A stretch of 64,000 bases of DNA from Actinoplanes campanulatus (GCF_014647795.1 NZ_BMPW01000013.1:1-64000), one strand, 5' to 3'. Shown: positions 33,869 through 42,888, counted from the stretch's first letter. Numbers and translations are program-made. The notes: a model not told the origin generated them from the sequence alone.

Positions 33869-34618
33869 ATGAGTCGGGTAGCCATCGTCACCGGCGCCGC
33901 GCGCGGCATCGGCGCGGCCACCGCCATCCAGTTCGCCCGCGAGGGCTCCGCCGTCGCGGTGCTCGACCTCGACGAGCAGGCCTGCGCCGAGACCGTCGAG
34001 CGGATCCGCTCGTCCGGCGGCACCGCCGTCGCGTTCGGCTGCGACGTCTCCGACGAGGCCCAGGTGGACGCCGTGATCAACAAGGTCGCCGGCGAGCTGG
34101 GAGGGGTTGACGTGCTGGTCAACAATGCCGGAGTGCTCCGCGACAACCTGCTGCACAAGATGTCCGCGTCGGACTGGGACATCGTGATGAACGTGCACCT
34201 GCGCGGCGCGTTCCTGTGCAGCCGGGCGGCGCAGCGGCACATGGTCCCGAAGCGGTCCGGCAAGATCGTCAACACATCGAGCGTGTCCGCGCTCGGCAAC
34301 CGGGGCCAGGCCAACTACTCGGCCGCGAAGGCCGGCATCCAGGGCCTCACCCGGACGCTGGCCATGGAGCTCGGCCCGTTCAACATCAACGTCAACGCGG
34401 TGGCGCCCGGTTTCATCGTCACCGAGATGACCGACGCCACGGCCGCTCGGGTAGGCGTCTCGGCTGCCGAAATGCGGGCGAAGGCCGCGGAGATCACGCC
34501 GCTGCGCCGGGTGGGGCGCCCGGAGGACGTGGCACGGGTGGTCGCGTTCCTGGCCAGTGACGCGGCATCCTTTGTCACCGGCCAGACGATTTACGTCGAC
34601 GGCGGACGCCGTCTCTAG
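33869..34618 (+). CDS. Short-chain dehydrogenase/reductase (FabG-like)
   Basis: 249 residues, classical SDR. The cofactor motif TGAARGIG near residue 9, the NNAG motif, catalytic Ser in NTSSVSALG and the YxxxK pair in NYSAAKAG are present. The C-terminus ends in the FabG-like TGQTIYVDGGRRL. An acidic residue after beta-2 (LDLDE) suggests preference for NAD(H). Between two acyl-CoA dehydrogenase genes it most likely acts as a 3-hydroxyacyl-CoA or 3-oxoacyl dehydrogenase in a catabolic pathway. Confidence 0.9.
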   Translation: MSRVAIVTGAARGIGAATAIQFAREGSAVAVLDLDEQACAETVERIRSSGGTAVAFGCDVSDEAQVDAVINKVAGELGGVDVLVNNAGVLRDNLLHKMSASDWDIVMNVHLRGAFLCSRAAQRHMVPKRSGKIVNTSSVSALGNRGQANYSAAKAGIQGLTRTLAMELGPFNINVNAVAPGFIVTEMTDATAARVGVSAAEMRAKAAEITPLRRVGRPEDVARVVAFLASDAASFVTGQTIYVDGGRRL

Positions 34619-34633
34619 CAAGAAGGATCATCA

Positions 34634-35791
34634 ATGCGTCGAACCGTCTTCAACGAGGACCACGAAGCGTTCCGGCAGACCCTGCGCGACTTCATCGAGA
34701 CCGAGGTCGTGCCCCGTTACGACCAGTGGTTCGTCGACGGTCAGGTGCCGCGGGACTTCTACAAGCAGCTGGCCGAGCTCGGCCTGTTCGGCATCGAGGT
34801 GCCGGAGGAGTACGGCGGCGCCGGTATCGACAGCTTCAAGTTCGCCGCGGTCCAGACCGAGGAGACCATGCGGGCCGGGGTCTCGTTCGGTGCGGCCGGC
34901 GCACACGTCGCGCTGGGTCTGCCGTACCTGCTGGAGCTCGGCACCGAGGAGCAGAAGCGGCGCTGGCTGCCCGACTTCGTCTCCGGCGACACGATGTACG
35001 CGCTGGCCATGACCGAGCCGGGCACCGGCAGCGACCTGGCCGGCATGAGCACCACGGCTCGTCTCTCCGATGATGGATCTCACTATGTCCTCAACGGCGC
35101 GAAGACCTTCATCACCGGCGGTGTGCTCGCCGACCGGGTGATCGTCTGCGCCCGGACCTCCCCGCCCAAGCCGGACGACCGCCGCTACGGCATCACCCTG
35201 CTGAACGTCGACACCACACTGCCCGGCTACTCGGTCGGCCGCAAGCTCGACAAGCTGGGCCTGCGTACCTCCGACACCGGCGAGCTGGCGTTCGCCGACG
35301 TGAAGGTGCCGGTGGAGGACCGGCTCGGCGAGGAGGACAAGGGCTTCTACTACCTCGGCATGAACCTGCCGAAGGAGCGCCTCAGCATCGCCTACGGGGC
35401 GTACGCGCAGGCCGCGGCCGCGGTCCGGTTCGCCACCCAGTACGTGCGGGACCGCAAGGTGTTCGGGCAGGCGGTCGCCAGCTTCCAGAACACCAAGTTC
35501 GAGCTGGCCGCCTGCCAGGCCGAGGTGGACGCCGCGCAGGCCGTCGCCGACCGCGCCCTGGAGGCCCTCGACGCGGGCGAGCTGACCGCGGCCGAGGCGG
35601 CGTCGGCGAAGCTGTTCTGCACCGAGGTGGCGCACCGGGTCATCGACCGGTGTCTCCAGCTGCACGGCGGCTACGGCTTCATCAACGAATACCCGATCGC
35701 CCGCCTCTACGCCGACAACCGGGTCAACCGGATCTACGGTGGCACGTCCGAGGTGATGAAGATGATCATCGCCAAGGACATGGGCCTGTAG
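34634..35791 (+). CDS. Acyl-CoA dehydrogenase (long-chain/isovaleryl type)
   Basis: 385 residues. FAD loop AMTEPGTGSDLAGMS and the C-terminal LHGGYGFINEYPIARLYAD are intact. The usual catalytic YEGT near the end is YGGT here, so that Glu is missing. Instead Glu248 in PKERLSIAYG occupies the alternative helix-G position used by long-chain and isovaleryl-CoA dehydrogenases. It therefore should be active on a different substrate class from the first dehydrogenase of the operon. It is 15 nt after the SDR gene. Confidence 0.92.
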   Translation: MRRTVFNEDHEAFRQTLRDFIETEVVPRYDQWFVDGQVPRDFYKQLAELGLFGIEVPEEYGGAGIDSFKFAAVQTEETMRAGVSFGAAGAHVALGLPYLLELGTEEQKRRWLPDFVSGDTMYALAMTEPGTGSDLAGMSTTARLSDDGSHYVLNGAKTFITGGVLADRVIVCARTSPPKPDDRRYGITLLNVDTTLPGYSVGRKLDKLGLRTSDTGELAFADVKVPVEDRLGEEDKGFYYLGMNLPKERLSIAYGAYAQAAAAVRFATQYVRDRKVFGQAVASFQNTKFELAACQAEVDAAQAVADRALEALDAGELTAAEAASAKLFCTEVAHRVIDRCLQLHGGYGFINEYPIARLYADNRVNRIYGGTSEVMKMIIAKDMGL

Positions 35792-35803
35792 GAACCGGCC
35801 GTG

Positions 35804-35843
35804 GCGGTCACCGCTGTCTCAACGGCGAGACAGCGGTGACCGC
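35804..35843. terminator. Perfect 17-bp hairpin after the dehydrogenase operon
   Basis: GCGGTCACCGCTGTCTC (35804-35820) pairs perfectly with 35827-35843 across a 6-nt loop. It begins 12 nt after the operon stop and ends 14 nt before the next ATG. There is no T tract. It is most simply a U-poor terminator. Its closeness to the next start leaves open a role in that gene's leader. Confidence 0.7.
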
Positions 35844-35857
35844 TTAGGGTGGGCGGC

Positions 35858-36823
35858 ATGCTCGTGCTCTCCGCCGCCGACGTGCACGCCCTGCTCACCC
35901 CCGCGGCCTGCCGGGAACTGATGCGCGAGGCACTCGTCGCGCTCGCCGGCGGTCAGGTGTTCCTGCCGTTGCGCACGGTGGTCCGCCCGCCCGCACTGGA
36001 CGGGCTCATCGCCCTGATGACCACCCACCTGCACGGGCCGCGCCCGGCGTTCGGCATGAAGTCGGTCTGCGTCTTCCCCGGCAATCCGCGCGCCGGCAAG
36101 GACGCCCACCAGGGTGTGGTCACCCTCTTCGACCCGGACAGCGGCGAACCGCTCGCCGTCGTCAACGCCTCGGCCGTCACCGAGATCCGCACCGCCGCGG
36201 TGTCCGCCCTCGCCACCGACGTGCTGGCCGGACCGGACGCCCGGGTCCTCACCGTCTTCGGGACCGGCGTCCAGGCGCGCGCCCACCTGCACGCCCTCCG
36301 GCCGCTGCGTCCGTTCACCGAGATCCGCATCGTCGGCCGCACCCCGGCGGCCGCGGAACGCCTCGCCGCGGCGGAGCCCGGCGCCGTGCCGTTCACCGAT
36401 CCCGCCGCCGCGGCCGCCGGCGCCGACGTCATCGTCACCGCCACCACGTCGGCCGATCCGGTGCTGTTCGCCGAGTGGGTGTCGCCGGGCGCGCACGTCA
36501 ACGCGGTCGGCTCGTCGATCCCCACCGCCGCCGAGCTCGACCCGCACCTGCTCGCCGCCGCCACCCTCGTCGTCGACCGCCGGGAGTCGCTGCTCAACGA
36601 GTCGGGCGACTACCTGCGGGCGGCCGCGGCCGGGCTGATCGATCCCGGTCACGTGCACGGCGAACTCGGCGAGATCCTCACCGGCCGGGTCCCCGGCCGC
36701 ACGCGCCCCGGTGAGATCACCGTCTTCAAGTCGCTGGGCCTGGCCATCGAGGACGTCATCGTGGCCCGCCACCTCTACGAACAGGCCCTCACCACCGGCC
36801 GCGGCCACCACGCCCCGTTCTGA
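35858..36823 (+). CDS. Ornithine cyclodeaminase / mu-crystallin family protein
   Basis: 321 residues, the normal length. The N-terminal dimerisation part has GMKSVCVFPGNP, and the Rossmann domain has VFGTGVQARAHLHAL with the family-typical GxGxQA loop, then SSIPTAAELD and a C-terminal FKSLGLAIEDV motif. Members include ornithine cyclodeaminase, alanine dehydrogenases and ketimine reductases. The sequence does not decide between them. The gene stands alone after a strong hairpin; no proline, siderophore or peptide-synthesis genes are nearby to hint at a substrate. Confidence 0.88.
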   Translation: MLVLSAADVHALLTPAACRELMREALVALAGGQVFLPLRTVVRPPALDGLIALMTTHLHGPRPAFGMKSVCVFPGNPRAGKDAHQGVVTLFDPDSGEPLAVVNASAVTEIRTAAVSALATDVLAGPDARVLTVFGTGVQARAHLHALRPLRPFTEIRIVGRTPAAAERLAAAEPGAVPFTDPAAAAAGADVIVTATTSADPVLFAEWVSPGAHVNAVGSSIPTAAELDPHLLAAATLVVDRRESLLNESGDYLRAAAAGLIDPGHVHGELGEILTGRVPGRTRPGEITVFKSLGLAIEDVIVARHLYEQALTTGRGHHAPF

Positions 36824-36884
36824 ACACCGGCGCTGCCGAGCGGCCTCGGCTTCGGATGCGCTCGCGGGGCATAGGCTGCCTGGC

Positions 36885-37493
36885 ATGGCTCTTCTGCACA
36901 AGGCGACGATCGTTCCGTCCAAACTCGAACTCCTCGCCCGCTGGCTGCCCGGCCGGTCCTGGGGCGGTGACGGGGCGGTGACGCGGGTCGCGGCGGCCCG
37001 GTTCGACGACCCGGCCGGGCAGGTCGGCATCGAGACCATGATCATCCGGGCCGGGGAGGGTGGACTGCTGCACGTTCCGCTCACCTATCGGGGCGCGCCG
37101 CTGGCCGGAGCCGAGGCGTTCCTGATCGGCACCACCGAGCACTCGGTGCTCGGCACCCGCTGGGTCTACGACGCGGTCGGTGACCCGGTCTACGTGGCCC
37201 AGCTCGCCGAGACGATCCGGGCGGCCGGCCGGGAGGCGCCCGAGGAGGTGGAGAGCGACGGCGTGCGGGTCGCCCGCGAACCCGATCTGGCGCTGCGCGG
37301 CTCGGGCGCCGAACCGCCGGCCTTCGGCGACGTCGTCGAGGTGACCGGCGACGACCCGGTGGCCGTCCGGTCGTCGACGCACGAGCTCACCGTGGCCCGG
37401 CGGCTCGGCGCGAGCCTGCCCGGCGCCACCCTGACCGGCGCCTGGGACGGTGACGGCGCCCCCGCGGTGCTCGCCGCGCTGACCACCAGATGA
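36885..37493 (+). CDS. Maltokinase N-terminal-cap-like domain protein
   Basis: 202 residues from the ATG at 36885. The sequence matches the stand-alone form of the N-cap domain of mycobacterial maltokinase: ATIVPSKLELLARWLPG, AARFDDPAGQVGIETMIIRA, VPLTYRGAPL and GTTEHSVLGTRWVYDAVGDPVYV. No kinase domain follows, so it is not a maltokinase itself. The role of the isolated domain is unknown. Its stop overlaps the start of the nucleotidyltransferase gene by 4 nt, implying joint function or coupled synthesis. Confidence 0.8.
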   Translation: MALLHKATIVPSKLELLARWLPGRSWGGDGAVTRVAAARFDDPAGQVGIETMIIRAGEGGLLHVPLTYRGAPLAGAEAFLIGTTEHSVLGTRWVYDAVGDPVYVAQLAETIRAAGREAPEEVESDGVRVAREPDLALRGSGAEPPAFGDVVEVTGDDPVAVRSSTHELTVARRLGASLPGATLTGAWDGDGAPAVLAALTTR

Positions 37494-38341
37494 TCGACGA
37501 TCAGATCCGGCTGCGTGGGCTCGGTGAGCGGTTCGCCGCCGGCTTTCCGGATCTTTCCGGGGTACGCGCGGTGCTGCTCACCGGCTCGGTGGCGCGCGGG
37601 CTGGCGGATCGCTGGTCGGACGTCGAGCTGATGGTGTTCTGGGACGGCGAACCCGCCGACGAGTCCCGGCGGGCGGCGGTCGCGGCCGCCGGGGGAGAGC
37701 TGACCGCCTTCCACGGCTACGACCCGGACAACGACGAGTGGTCCGAGGACGTGCTGTTCGACGGGGTGGAGGTCCAGGTCAGTCACCGTACGGTGGCCGG
37801 CGCCGAGGGCTGGGTCGCCGACGTGACCCAGCGGTTCGACCCGGACCTGACGAAACAGGACCTGATCGCCCTGATCCGGTACGGCGTGGCCCTGCACGAC
37901 AGTGGTGTGGTCGCGGGCTGGCGGTCGCGTACCGAGGTGTACCCGGATGCGCTCGGGCTCGCCATGGTGCGTGCCCACCTGGAGTTCCGGTCCGCCTGGC
38001 AGCGCCGCAAGCTGCTGGCCCGCGGCGACGTGCTGCCGCTGGCCCAGGACCGGCTGGACACCGTCCGCAACGTGCTGCTGGTGCTGCTCGGGCTGAACCG
38101 GGTGTGGTTCCCGCACCTCGGCTTCAAGTGGGTGCGGGATCTCGCCGAGGGGCTGCCGCTGGCTCCGGCCGCCCTGCCGGCCCGGCTCGAGGCGGTGCTG
38201 ACCGCCACCCCGGCCAGCGCGGTCCCGGCCGCCGACGCGCTGATCATGGAGACCCTGGAACTGGTCGCGAAGCACCTGCCCACGGCCGGCGCCGAGGAGG
38301 AGATCACCCACCAACTGACCCCTCGCCCGGGACCGGGCTAG
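37490..38341 (+). CDS. Nucleotidyltransferase-fold protein
   Basis: 283 residues. The pol-beta-type nucleotidyltransferase signature is visible as TGSVARGLADRWSDVELMVFWDG (about 32-54): GS, then an Asp-x-Glu metal pair in place of the usual DxD. The rest is helical, as in DUF4037-type or MNT-like proteins. Possible roles are antibiotic or protein nucleotidylation; none is shown. It overlaps the maltokinase-cap-like gene by 4 nt and the convergent flavoprotein gene by 4 nt. It is not a CD-NTase of the CBASS type by the motifs I can see. Confidence 0.75.
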   Translation: MIDDQIRLRGLGERFAAGFPDLSGVRAVLLTGSVARGLADRWSDVELMVFWDGEPADESRRAAVAAAGGELTAFHGYDPDNDEWSEDVLFDGVEVQVSHRTVAGAEGWVADVTQRFDPDLTKQDLIALIRYGVALHDSGVVAGWRSRTEVYPDALGLAMVRAHLEFRSAWQRRKLLARGDVLPLAQDRLDTVRNVLLVLLGLNRVWFPHLGFKWVRDLAEGLPLAPAALPARLEAVLTATPASAVPAADALIMETLELVAKHLPTAGAEEEITHQLTPRPGPG

Positions 38342-39690
38342 CCACCCAAGGCCTGCTCAACCTTGCGGGCGGCGATCAGGATGGGATCCCAGACCGGGGC
38401 GAAAGGCGGGGCGTAGCCGAGGTCGAGGGAGGTCATCTCGGTGACGGTCATCCGATTCCAGACGGCGACCGCGAAGGCGTCGATGCGTTTGGCGGCCTCG
38501 GTCCGGCCGACGATCTGGGCGCCGAGGAGCATGCCGGTGCCGCGTTCGGCGAGCACCTTGACGGTCATCGGCACGGCGCCGGGGAAGTAGCCGGCCCGGT
38601 TGGTGGACTCGATGGTGGCGGTGACGTAGCTGTACCCGGCGGCGTCGGCCTCCCGCGACGACAGGCCGGTCCGCGCCACCTCGAGGTCGCAGATCTTGGT
38701 GATCGCGGTGCCGACGACGCCGGGGAACGTCGCGTAGCCGCCGCCGATGTTGATGCCGGCCACCCGGCCCTGCTTGTTGGCGTGCGTGCCGAGCGGCACG
38801 TGCGCGGGCCGGCCGCTGACCCGGTGCAGGACCTGGGTGCAGTCGCCGGCCGCCCAGATCCCGTCGGTGACCTGTTGCCGCAGGTCGGTGACGAGACCGC
38901 CGGTAGGGCCGAGGGGAAGGCCGGCGGCATCGGCGAGGGCGGTGTTCGGGCGCACGCCGAGGCCGAGGACGACCACGTCGGCGGGGATGGTCCCGGCGTC
39001 GGTGACCACGGCCCGGACCCGGTCGCCGTCGGTCTCCAGCGCGCTCACCGTCACCCCGGTACGCAGGTCGATGCCGAGCCCGCGCACCGCCTCGGCGACC
39101 AGCGCGCCCATGTCCGGGTCGACCGTGGACATCGGCTGCGGCGCCTTCTCCACCAGGGTCACGGTGAGCCCGCGGCGGACCAGGGCCTCGGCCATCTCGA
39201 CGCCGATGTAGCCGCCGCCGACGACGACCGCTGTCGAAAGGCCGGGCGCCAGCCAGTCCCTCAGGGCGGCGCCGTCACCGAGCGTCTGCACGCCGAAGAC
39301 GCCCCCGGCCGGGGTCTCGGCCCACGGTGGACGGACCGGGGTGGCGCCGGCAGCATAGACGAGCTGGTCGAACCCCTCCTCGAAGGTGCGGGAGCCGGCG
39401 CGCCCGGTGACGGTGCGTCTGTCCAGGTCGATGTCGGTGACCTCGTGCCCGGTGCGGACCTCGATCCGGTCCTGGCGGAACCTCTCGGGATCGCGGGCGA
39501 TCAGCGCTTCCGGGCCGTCCACGAGGCCGCCGACCCAGTACGGGATCCCGCACGCCGAATACGATGTGTAGTCACCGCGCTCGAAGGCGAGGATCTCCAG
39601 GTCGTCCGGCCCGCGGCGGCGCCGGGCCTGGGACGCGGCGGACATGCCGGCCGCGTCGCCGCCGATGACGATGAGTCGCACGACACCCAT
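38338..39690 (-). CDS. FAD/NAD(P)-dependent disulfide reductase (CoA-disulfide reductase / NADH oxidase type)
   Basis: 450 residues. The FAD Rossmann motif IGGDAAGMSAA starts at residue 9. The single redox Cys47 lies in SYSACGIPYW, the hallmark of CoA-disulfide reductases and NADH oxidases. The second dinucleotide motif is VVVGGGYIGVEMAE, then GDCTQV and a C-terminal dimerisation domain (ATFPGVVGTAITKICD, where related enzymes have Tyr pairs). It probably reduces CoA disulfide, polysulfide or oxygen in redox homeostasis. The start could also be one of two GTG codons 6-9 nt in. Confidence 0.88.
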   Translation of the reverse strand: MGVVRLIVIGGDAAGMSAASQARRRRGPDDLEILAFERGDYTSYSACGIPYWVGGLVDGPEALIARDPERFRQDRIEVRTGHEVTDIDLDRRTVTGRAGSRTFEEGFDQLVYAAGATPVRPPWAETPAGGVFGVQTLGDGAALRDWLAPGLSTAVVVGGGYIGVEMAEALVRRGLTVTLVEKAPQPMSTVDPDMGALVAEAVRGLGIDLRTGVTVSALETDGDRVRAVVTDAGTIPADVVVLGLGVRPNTALADAAGLPLGPTGGLVTDLRQQVTDGIWAAGDCTQVLHRVSGRPAHVPLGTHANKQGRVAGINIGGGYATFPGVVGTAITKICDLEVARTGLSSREADAAGYSYVTATIESTNRAGYFPGAVPMTVKVLAERGTGMLLGAQIVGRTEAAKRIDAFAVAVWNRMTVTEMTSLDLGYAPPFAPVWDPILIAARKVEQALGG

Positions 39691-39813
39691 TCTGCCTCGT
39701 GTCACCGGCCGATTTCCGCTGAAGCCGCGGGCGGCGGTTGCCCGCCACATCAGCCGGGATCTATGGTGACCTCACCGTACCCCGGAAACACCGTCGCATT
39801 CATCCGACCGCCC

Positions 39814-39829
39814 GTCGAAGCGCTTCGAC
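39814..39829. promoter_or_regulatory. LacI-family operator upstream of the GH3 gene
   Basis: GTCGAAGCGCTTCGAC is a perfect 16-bp palindrome with the central CG of LacI-family operators. It lies 67 nt before the GH3 start. The same core is found before the sugar-binding-protein gene at 43947-43964. The LacI gene lies between the two, so both sites are probably bound by it. Confidence 0.8.
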
Positions 39830-39896
39830 CGATTCCTGAGAAATCGGATATCGCCGTGGACGGGTTATCAGCCGTGCCTTTTAAAAGGAGACCGCC

Positions 39897-42797
39897 ATGC
39901 GTTTCCGACGCGGCCTTACCGCGCTCGCCGCCGCTCTGCTGGTCGTGCCACTGGCGCCGGGAGCGGCGCACGCCGACCCCGCCTATCCGTTCCGTGACCC
40001 CACTCTGCCGCTCGCCACCCGCGTCGACGACCTGGTCGGCCGGCTCACCCTGGACGAGAAGATCTCCCTGCTCCACCAGTACCAACCGGCCATCCCACGT
40101 CTCGGCATCGGACTGTTCAAGACCGGCACCGAGGCCCTGCACGGGGTCGCCTGGTCCAACGACCACCGCAACAACTCCGCCAAGATCGACGCTACGGCCA
40201 CCGTGTTCCCGCAGGCCGTGGGCCTGGCCAGCACGTGGGACCCGGCGCTGATCACCCGCGTCGGCGCAGCGGTCGGCGACGAGCTGCGCGGCTTCCACGC
40301 GCAGGACCCGGTGGTCTGGGGCCTGAACGCCTGGGCGCCGGTGGTCAACCTGCTGCGCGACCCCCGCTGGGGCCGCAACGAGGAGGGCTACTCCGAGGAC
40401 CCGCTGCTGTCCGGCGTGATCGCCACCGCGTACGGCGAGGGCCTCCAGGGCGACGACCCGGACCACCTCAAGGTCGCGCCCACGCTGAAGCACTACGCCG
40501 CCTACAACAACGAGACGCTGCGCGACCGCACCTCGTCGAACGTGCCGCAGCGGGTGCTCAACGAGTACGACCGGAAACCCTTCGAGATCGCGCTGCGCAA
40601 CGGGGCCGCGACCGGGGCGATGGCCTCCTACAACCTGATCAACGGCCGGCCGGCGACCGTCGACCCGGACCTCGGCACACTGCTGCGTGACTGGAGTGAC
40701 CAGCGGCTGTTCAACGTCAGCGACGCGTGGGCGCCGACCAACCTGACCGGTTCGCAGGCCTACTTCGTGACCCAGGCCGAGGCGAACGCGGCCACCGTGA
40801 AGGCCGGGCTGGACAGCTTCACGGTCAACGACGCGAACGGGTCGCCCACGGTCACCGCGATCAAGGAGGCGCTCGCCCAGGGCCTGCTCGCCGAGTCCGA
40901 CATCGACGCCTCGGCCGGCAACGCGCTGAGCATCCGCTTCCGGCTCGGCGAGTTCGACCCGGACGGCGGGCCCTACGCCGGCATCACGCCGTCCGTGATC
41001 GACAGCCCGGCGCATCGCGCGCTCGCCCGGGAGACCGCCGGCGAGGCGTCGGTGCTGCTCAAGAACAGCGGCATCCTGCCGCTCAAGGCGGGCGGCTCGG
41101 TCGCGGTGGTCGGTCCGACGGCCGACAAACTTTACAGCGACTGGTACGGGGGACAGCTCCCGTACCGGGTCAGCGTCCTGGACGGCGTCACCGAACGCGC
41201 CTCGTCGGTGGCCACCAGCACCGGCAGCGACCGGATCGCCCTCAAGGACACCGCCACCGGCCGGTACGTCGCCGCGCTGGACGGCGCAGTGATCGGCACG
41301 TCGGCCGAGGCCGGCCCGGCCGCCCAGTTCGACAGCGTGGACTGGGGCGACGGGGTGTCCACCCTGCGCAACGTTGCCAACGGCAAGCTGGTCACCTACG
41401 CGTGGGGCCCGTTCGTGGCGAACTCCGACGAGCCCAACGGCTGGTTCGTGCAGCAACAGTTCAAGATCGAAGACCAGGGTGACGGTATGGTCGTGCTGCG
41501 CTACGCGGGCTACGAGACCCAGGAGCCGTGGTTCCCGGAGACCGACTACGTGACCGTGGGCGCGGACGGCAACCTGACCCTGGGCGCCGCCTCCGCCGCC
41601 ACCAGGTTCACCAGGGAGCTGCTGGTCGACGGGGTGGCCGAGGCCGCCGCGCAGGCGAAGAAGGCGCAGACCGCGGTGGTCGTGGTCGGCACCGACCCGT
41701 TCGTGGCCGGCCGTGAGGCGCACGACCGGGTCTCCACCGACCTGGGCGCCCGCCAGGAGGCCCTGATCAAGGCGGTCCGGGCGGCCAACCCGCGGACCGT
41801 CGTGGTGCTCCAGAGCAGCTACCCGCAGACGGTCACCTGGGCGCAGCAGCACGTGCCCGGGATCCTGTGGACCACGCACGCCGGGGCGGAGACCGGGCAC
41901 GCGGTCGCCGACGTGCTCTACGGCGACGTCAACCCGTCCGGCAAGCTCACCCAGACCTGGTACTCGTCGACCTCGCAGTTGCCGGACGACCTGCTCCAGT
42001 ACGACATCATCGCCACCGAGCAGACCTACCTGTACAGCGACACGAAGCCGCTCTACGCGTTCGGCCATGGGTTGTCCTACACGACTTTCCGGTACGGGGT
42101 GCCGGTGGTGAAGAACGGCAAGGTCAGCCTGACCGTCACCAACGCCGGCAAGCGGGCCGGTGACGAGGTGGTCCAGCTCTACACCCACCAGCGCACCTCG
42201 CGGGACGAGACCGCGAACAAGCAGCTCCGCGGCTTCCGCAAGGTCTCGCTCGCGGCGGGGCAGTCGACGACCGTCACGTTCGACCTGAAGCCGTCCGACC
42301 TGGCCCGCTGGGACCAGACCCGGCAGCGCTGGGTGGTCGAGACCTCGGTGCACGACGTGCTGCTCGGCTCCTCGTCGAGCGACATCCGGCAGCGCGCCAC
42401 GCTCGCCGTCAAGGGCGAGACCGTTCCGGCCCGCGATCTCTCCGTTCCGACCAGGGCGGAGACCTTCGACGCGTACGCCGGGATCAGGCTCCTCGACGAG
42501 AGCAAGGCGAGCGGAACGGTGGTCGGGGCCTCGGCGGCTGGCGGCTGGATCGCGTTCGAGGACGCCGCGCTGCGCGGTGGAACCACCTTCACCGCCCGCG
42601 CCTCCGGGGCCGGGACGATCGAGGTACGCCTCGGCTCGCCCACCGGCCGCCTGCTCGGCGCCGCGACGCTGGCCGACTCCGGCGGCGTCTACACGTACGC
42701 GACCGTGACGGCCACGCTGACCCGTTTCTCCGGCCGGCAGGACGTCTATCTGGTGCCCGGTCCCGGACTGCGGCTGGCGACGTTCAGCATCGACTGA
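39897..42797 (+). CDS. Secreted GH3 beta-glycosidase with internal beta-trefoil-like insert and C-terminal CBM6-like module
   Basis: 966 residues from an ATG with AAAGGAG upstream. The signal peptide ends near AHA (about residue 26). The GH3 TIM-barrel begins FRDPTLPLATRVDDLVGRLT, and the nucleophile is Asp276 in NVSDAWAPTN. In the second GH3 domain, after LDGVTERA (about 435), roughly 130 residues with a fascin/ricin-like repeat pattern are inserted before AVVVVGTDPFVAGREAHDR resumes the fold. An Fn3-like domain and a CBM6-like module (about 850-966, ending QDVYLVPGPGLRL) follow. It is likely a beta-xylosidase or beta-glucosidase feeding the importer encoded downstream. Confidence 0.9.
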   Translation: MRFRRGLTALAAALLVVPLAPGAAHADPAYPFRDPTLPLATRVDDLVGRLTLDEKISLLHQYQPAIPRLGIGLFKTGTEALHGVAWSNDHRNNSAKIDATATVFPQAVGLASTWDPALITRVGAAVGDELRGFHAQDPVVWGLNAWAPVVNLLRDPRWGRNEEGYSEDPLLSGVIATAYGEGLQGDDPDHLKVAPTLKHYAAYNNETLRDRTSSNVPQRVLNEYDRKPFEIALRNGAATGAMASYNLINGRPATVDPDLGTLLRDWSDQRLFNVSDAWAPTNLTGSQAYFVTQAEANAATVKAGLDSFTVNDANGSPTVTAIKEALAQGLLAESDIDASAGNALSIRFRLGEFDPDGGPYAGITPSVIDSPAHRALARETAGEASVLLKNSGILPLKAGGSVAVVGPTADKLYSDWYGGQLPYRVSVLDGVTERASSVATSTGSDRIALKDTATGRYVAALDGAVIGTSAEAGPAAQFDSVDWGDGVSTLRNVANGKLVTYAWGPFVANSDEPNGWFVQQQFKIEDQGDGMVVLRYAGYETQEPWFPETDYVTVGADGNLTLGAASAATRFTRELLVDGVAEAAAQAKKAQTAVVVVGTDPFVAGREAHDRVSTDLGARQEALIKAVRAANPRTVVVLQSSYPQTVTWAQQHVPGILWTTHAGAETGHAVADVLYGDVNPSGKLTQTWYSSTSQLPDDLLQYDIIATEQTYLYSDTKPLYAFGHGLSYTTFRYGVPVVKNGKVSLTVTNAGKRAGDEVVQLYTHQRTSRDETANKQLRGFRKVSLAAGQSTTVTFDLKPSDLARWDQTRQRWVVETSVHDVLLGSSSSDIRQRATLAVKGETVPARDLSVPTRAETFDAYAGIRLLDESKASGTVVGASAAGGWIAFEDAALRGGTTFTARASGAGTIEVRLGSPTGRLLGAATLADSGGVYTYATVTATLTRFSGRQDVYLVPGPGLRLATFSID

Positions 42798-42803
42798 CGG
42801 CAG

Positions 42804-42835
42804 GCGGGGGTGTACCCGTCCGGGTGCGCCCCCGC
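42804..42835 (+). terminator. Hairpin after the GH3 gene
   Basis: GCGGGGG (42804-42810) pairs with CCCCCGC (42829-42835), and CCC with GGG inside, leaving a small internal loop. It begins 6 nt after the stop and has no T tract. It is likely a U-poor terminator separating the GH3 gene from the repressor gene. Confidence 0.45.
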
Positions 42836-42888
42836 TGGTCTCCTAGGATCGACGGAAGGGGAAGGCCGTGGCGACTTGGGGAGGCGCA

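Noticed and set aside
35804-35843. Riboswitch or attenuator before the ornithine-cyclodeaminase-family gene
   Set aside because: It is a single perfect hairpin with no alternative pairing or conserved aptamer; a terminator of the preceding operon is the simpler reading.
37490-38341. CBASS-type CD-NTase partner for the S-4TM protein
   Set aside because: The nucleotidyltransferase-fold protein is 5.5 kb away, in another operon with a maltokinase-cap-like gene, and its motifs fit MNT/DUF4037-like proteins better than CD-NTases.
39750-42353. Minus-strand open frame opposite the GH3 gene
   Set aside because: Antisense shadow with Val/Arg/Gly/Asp repeats and no recognisable domain.
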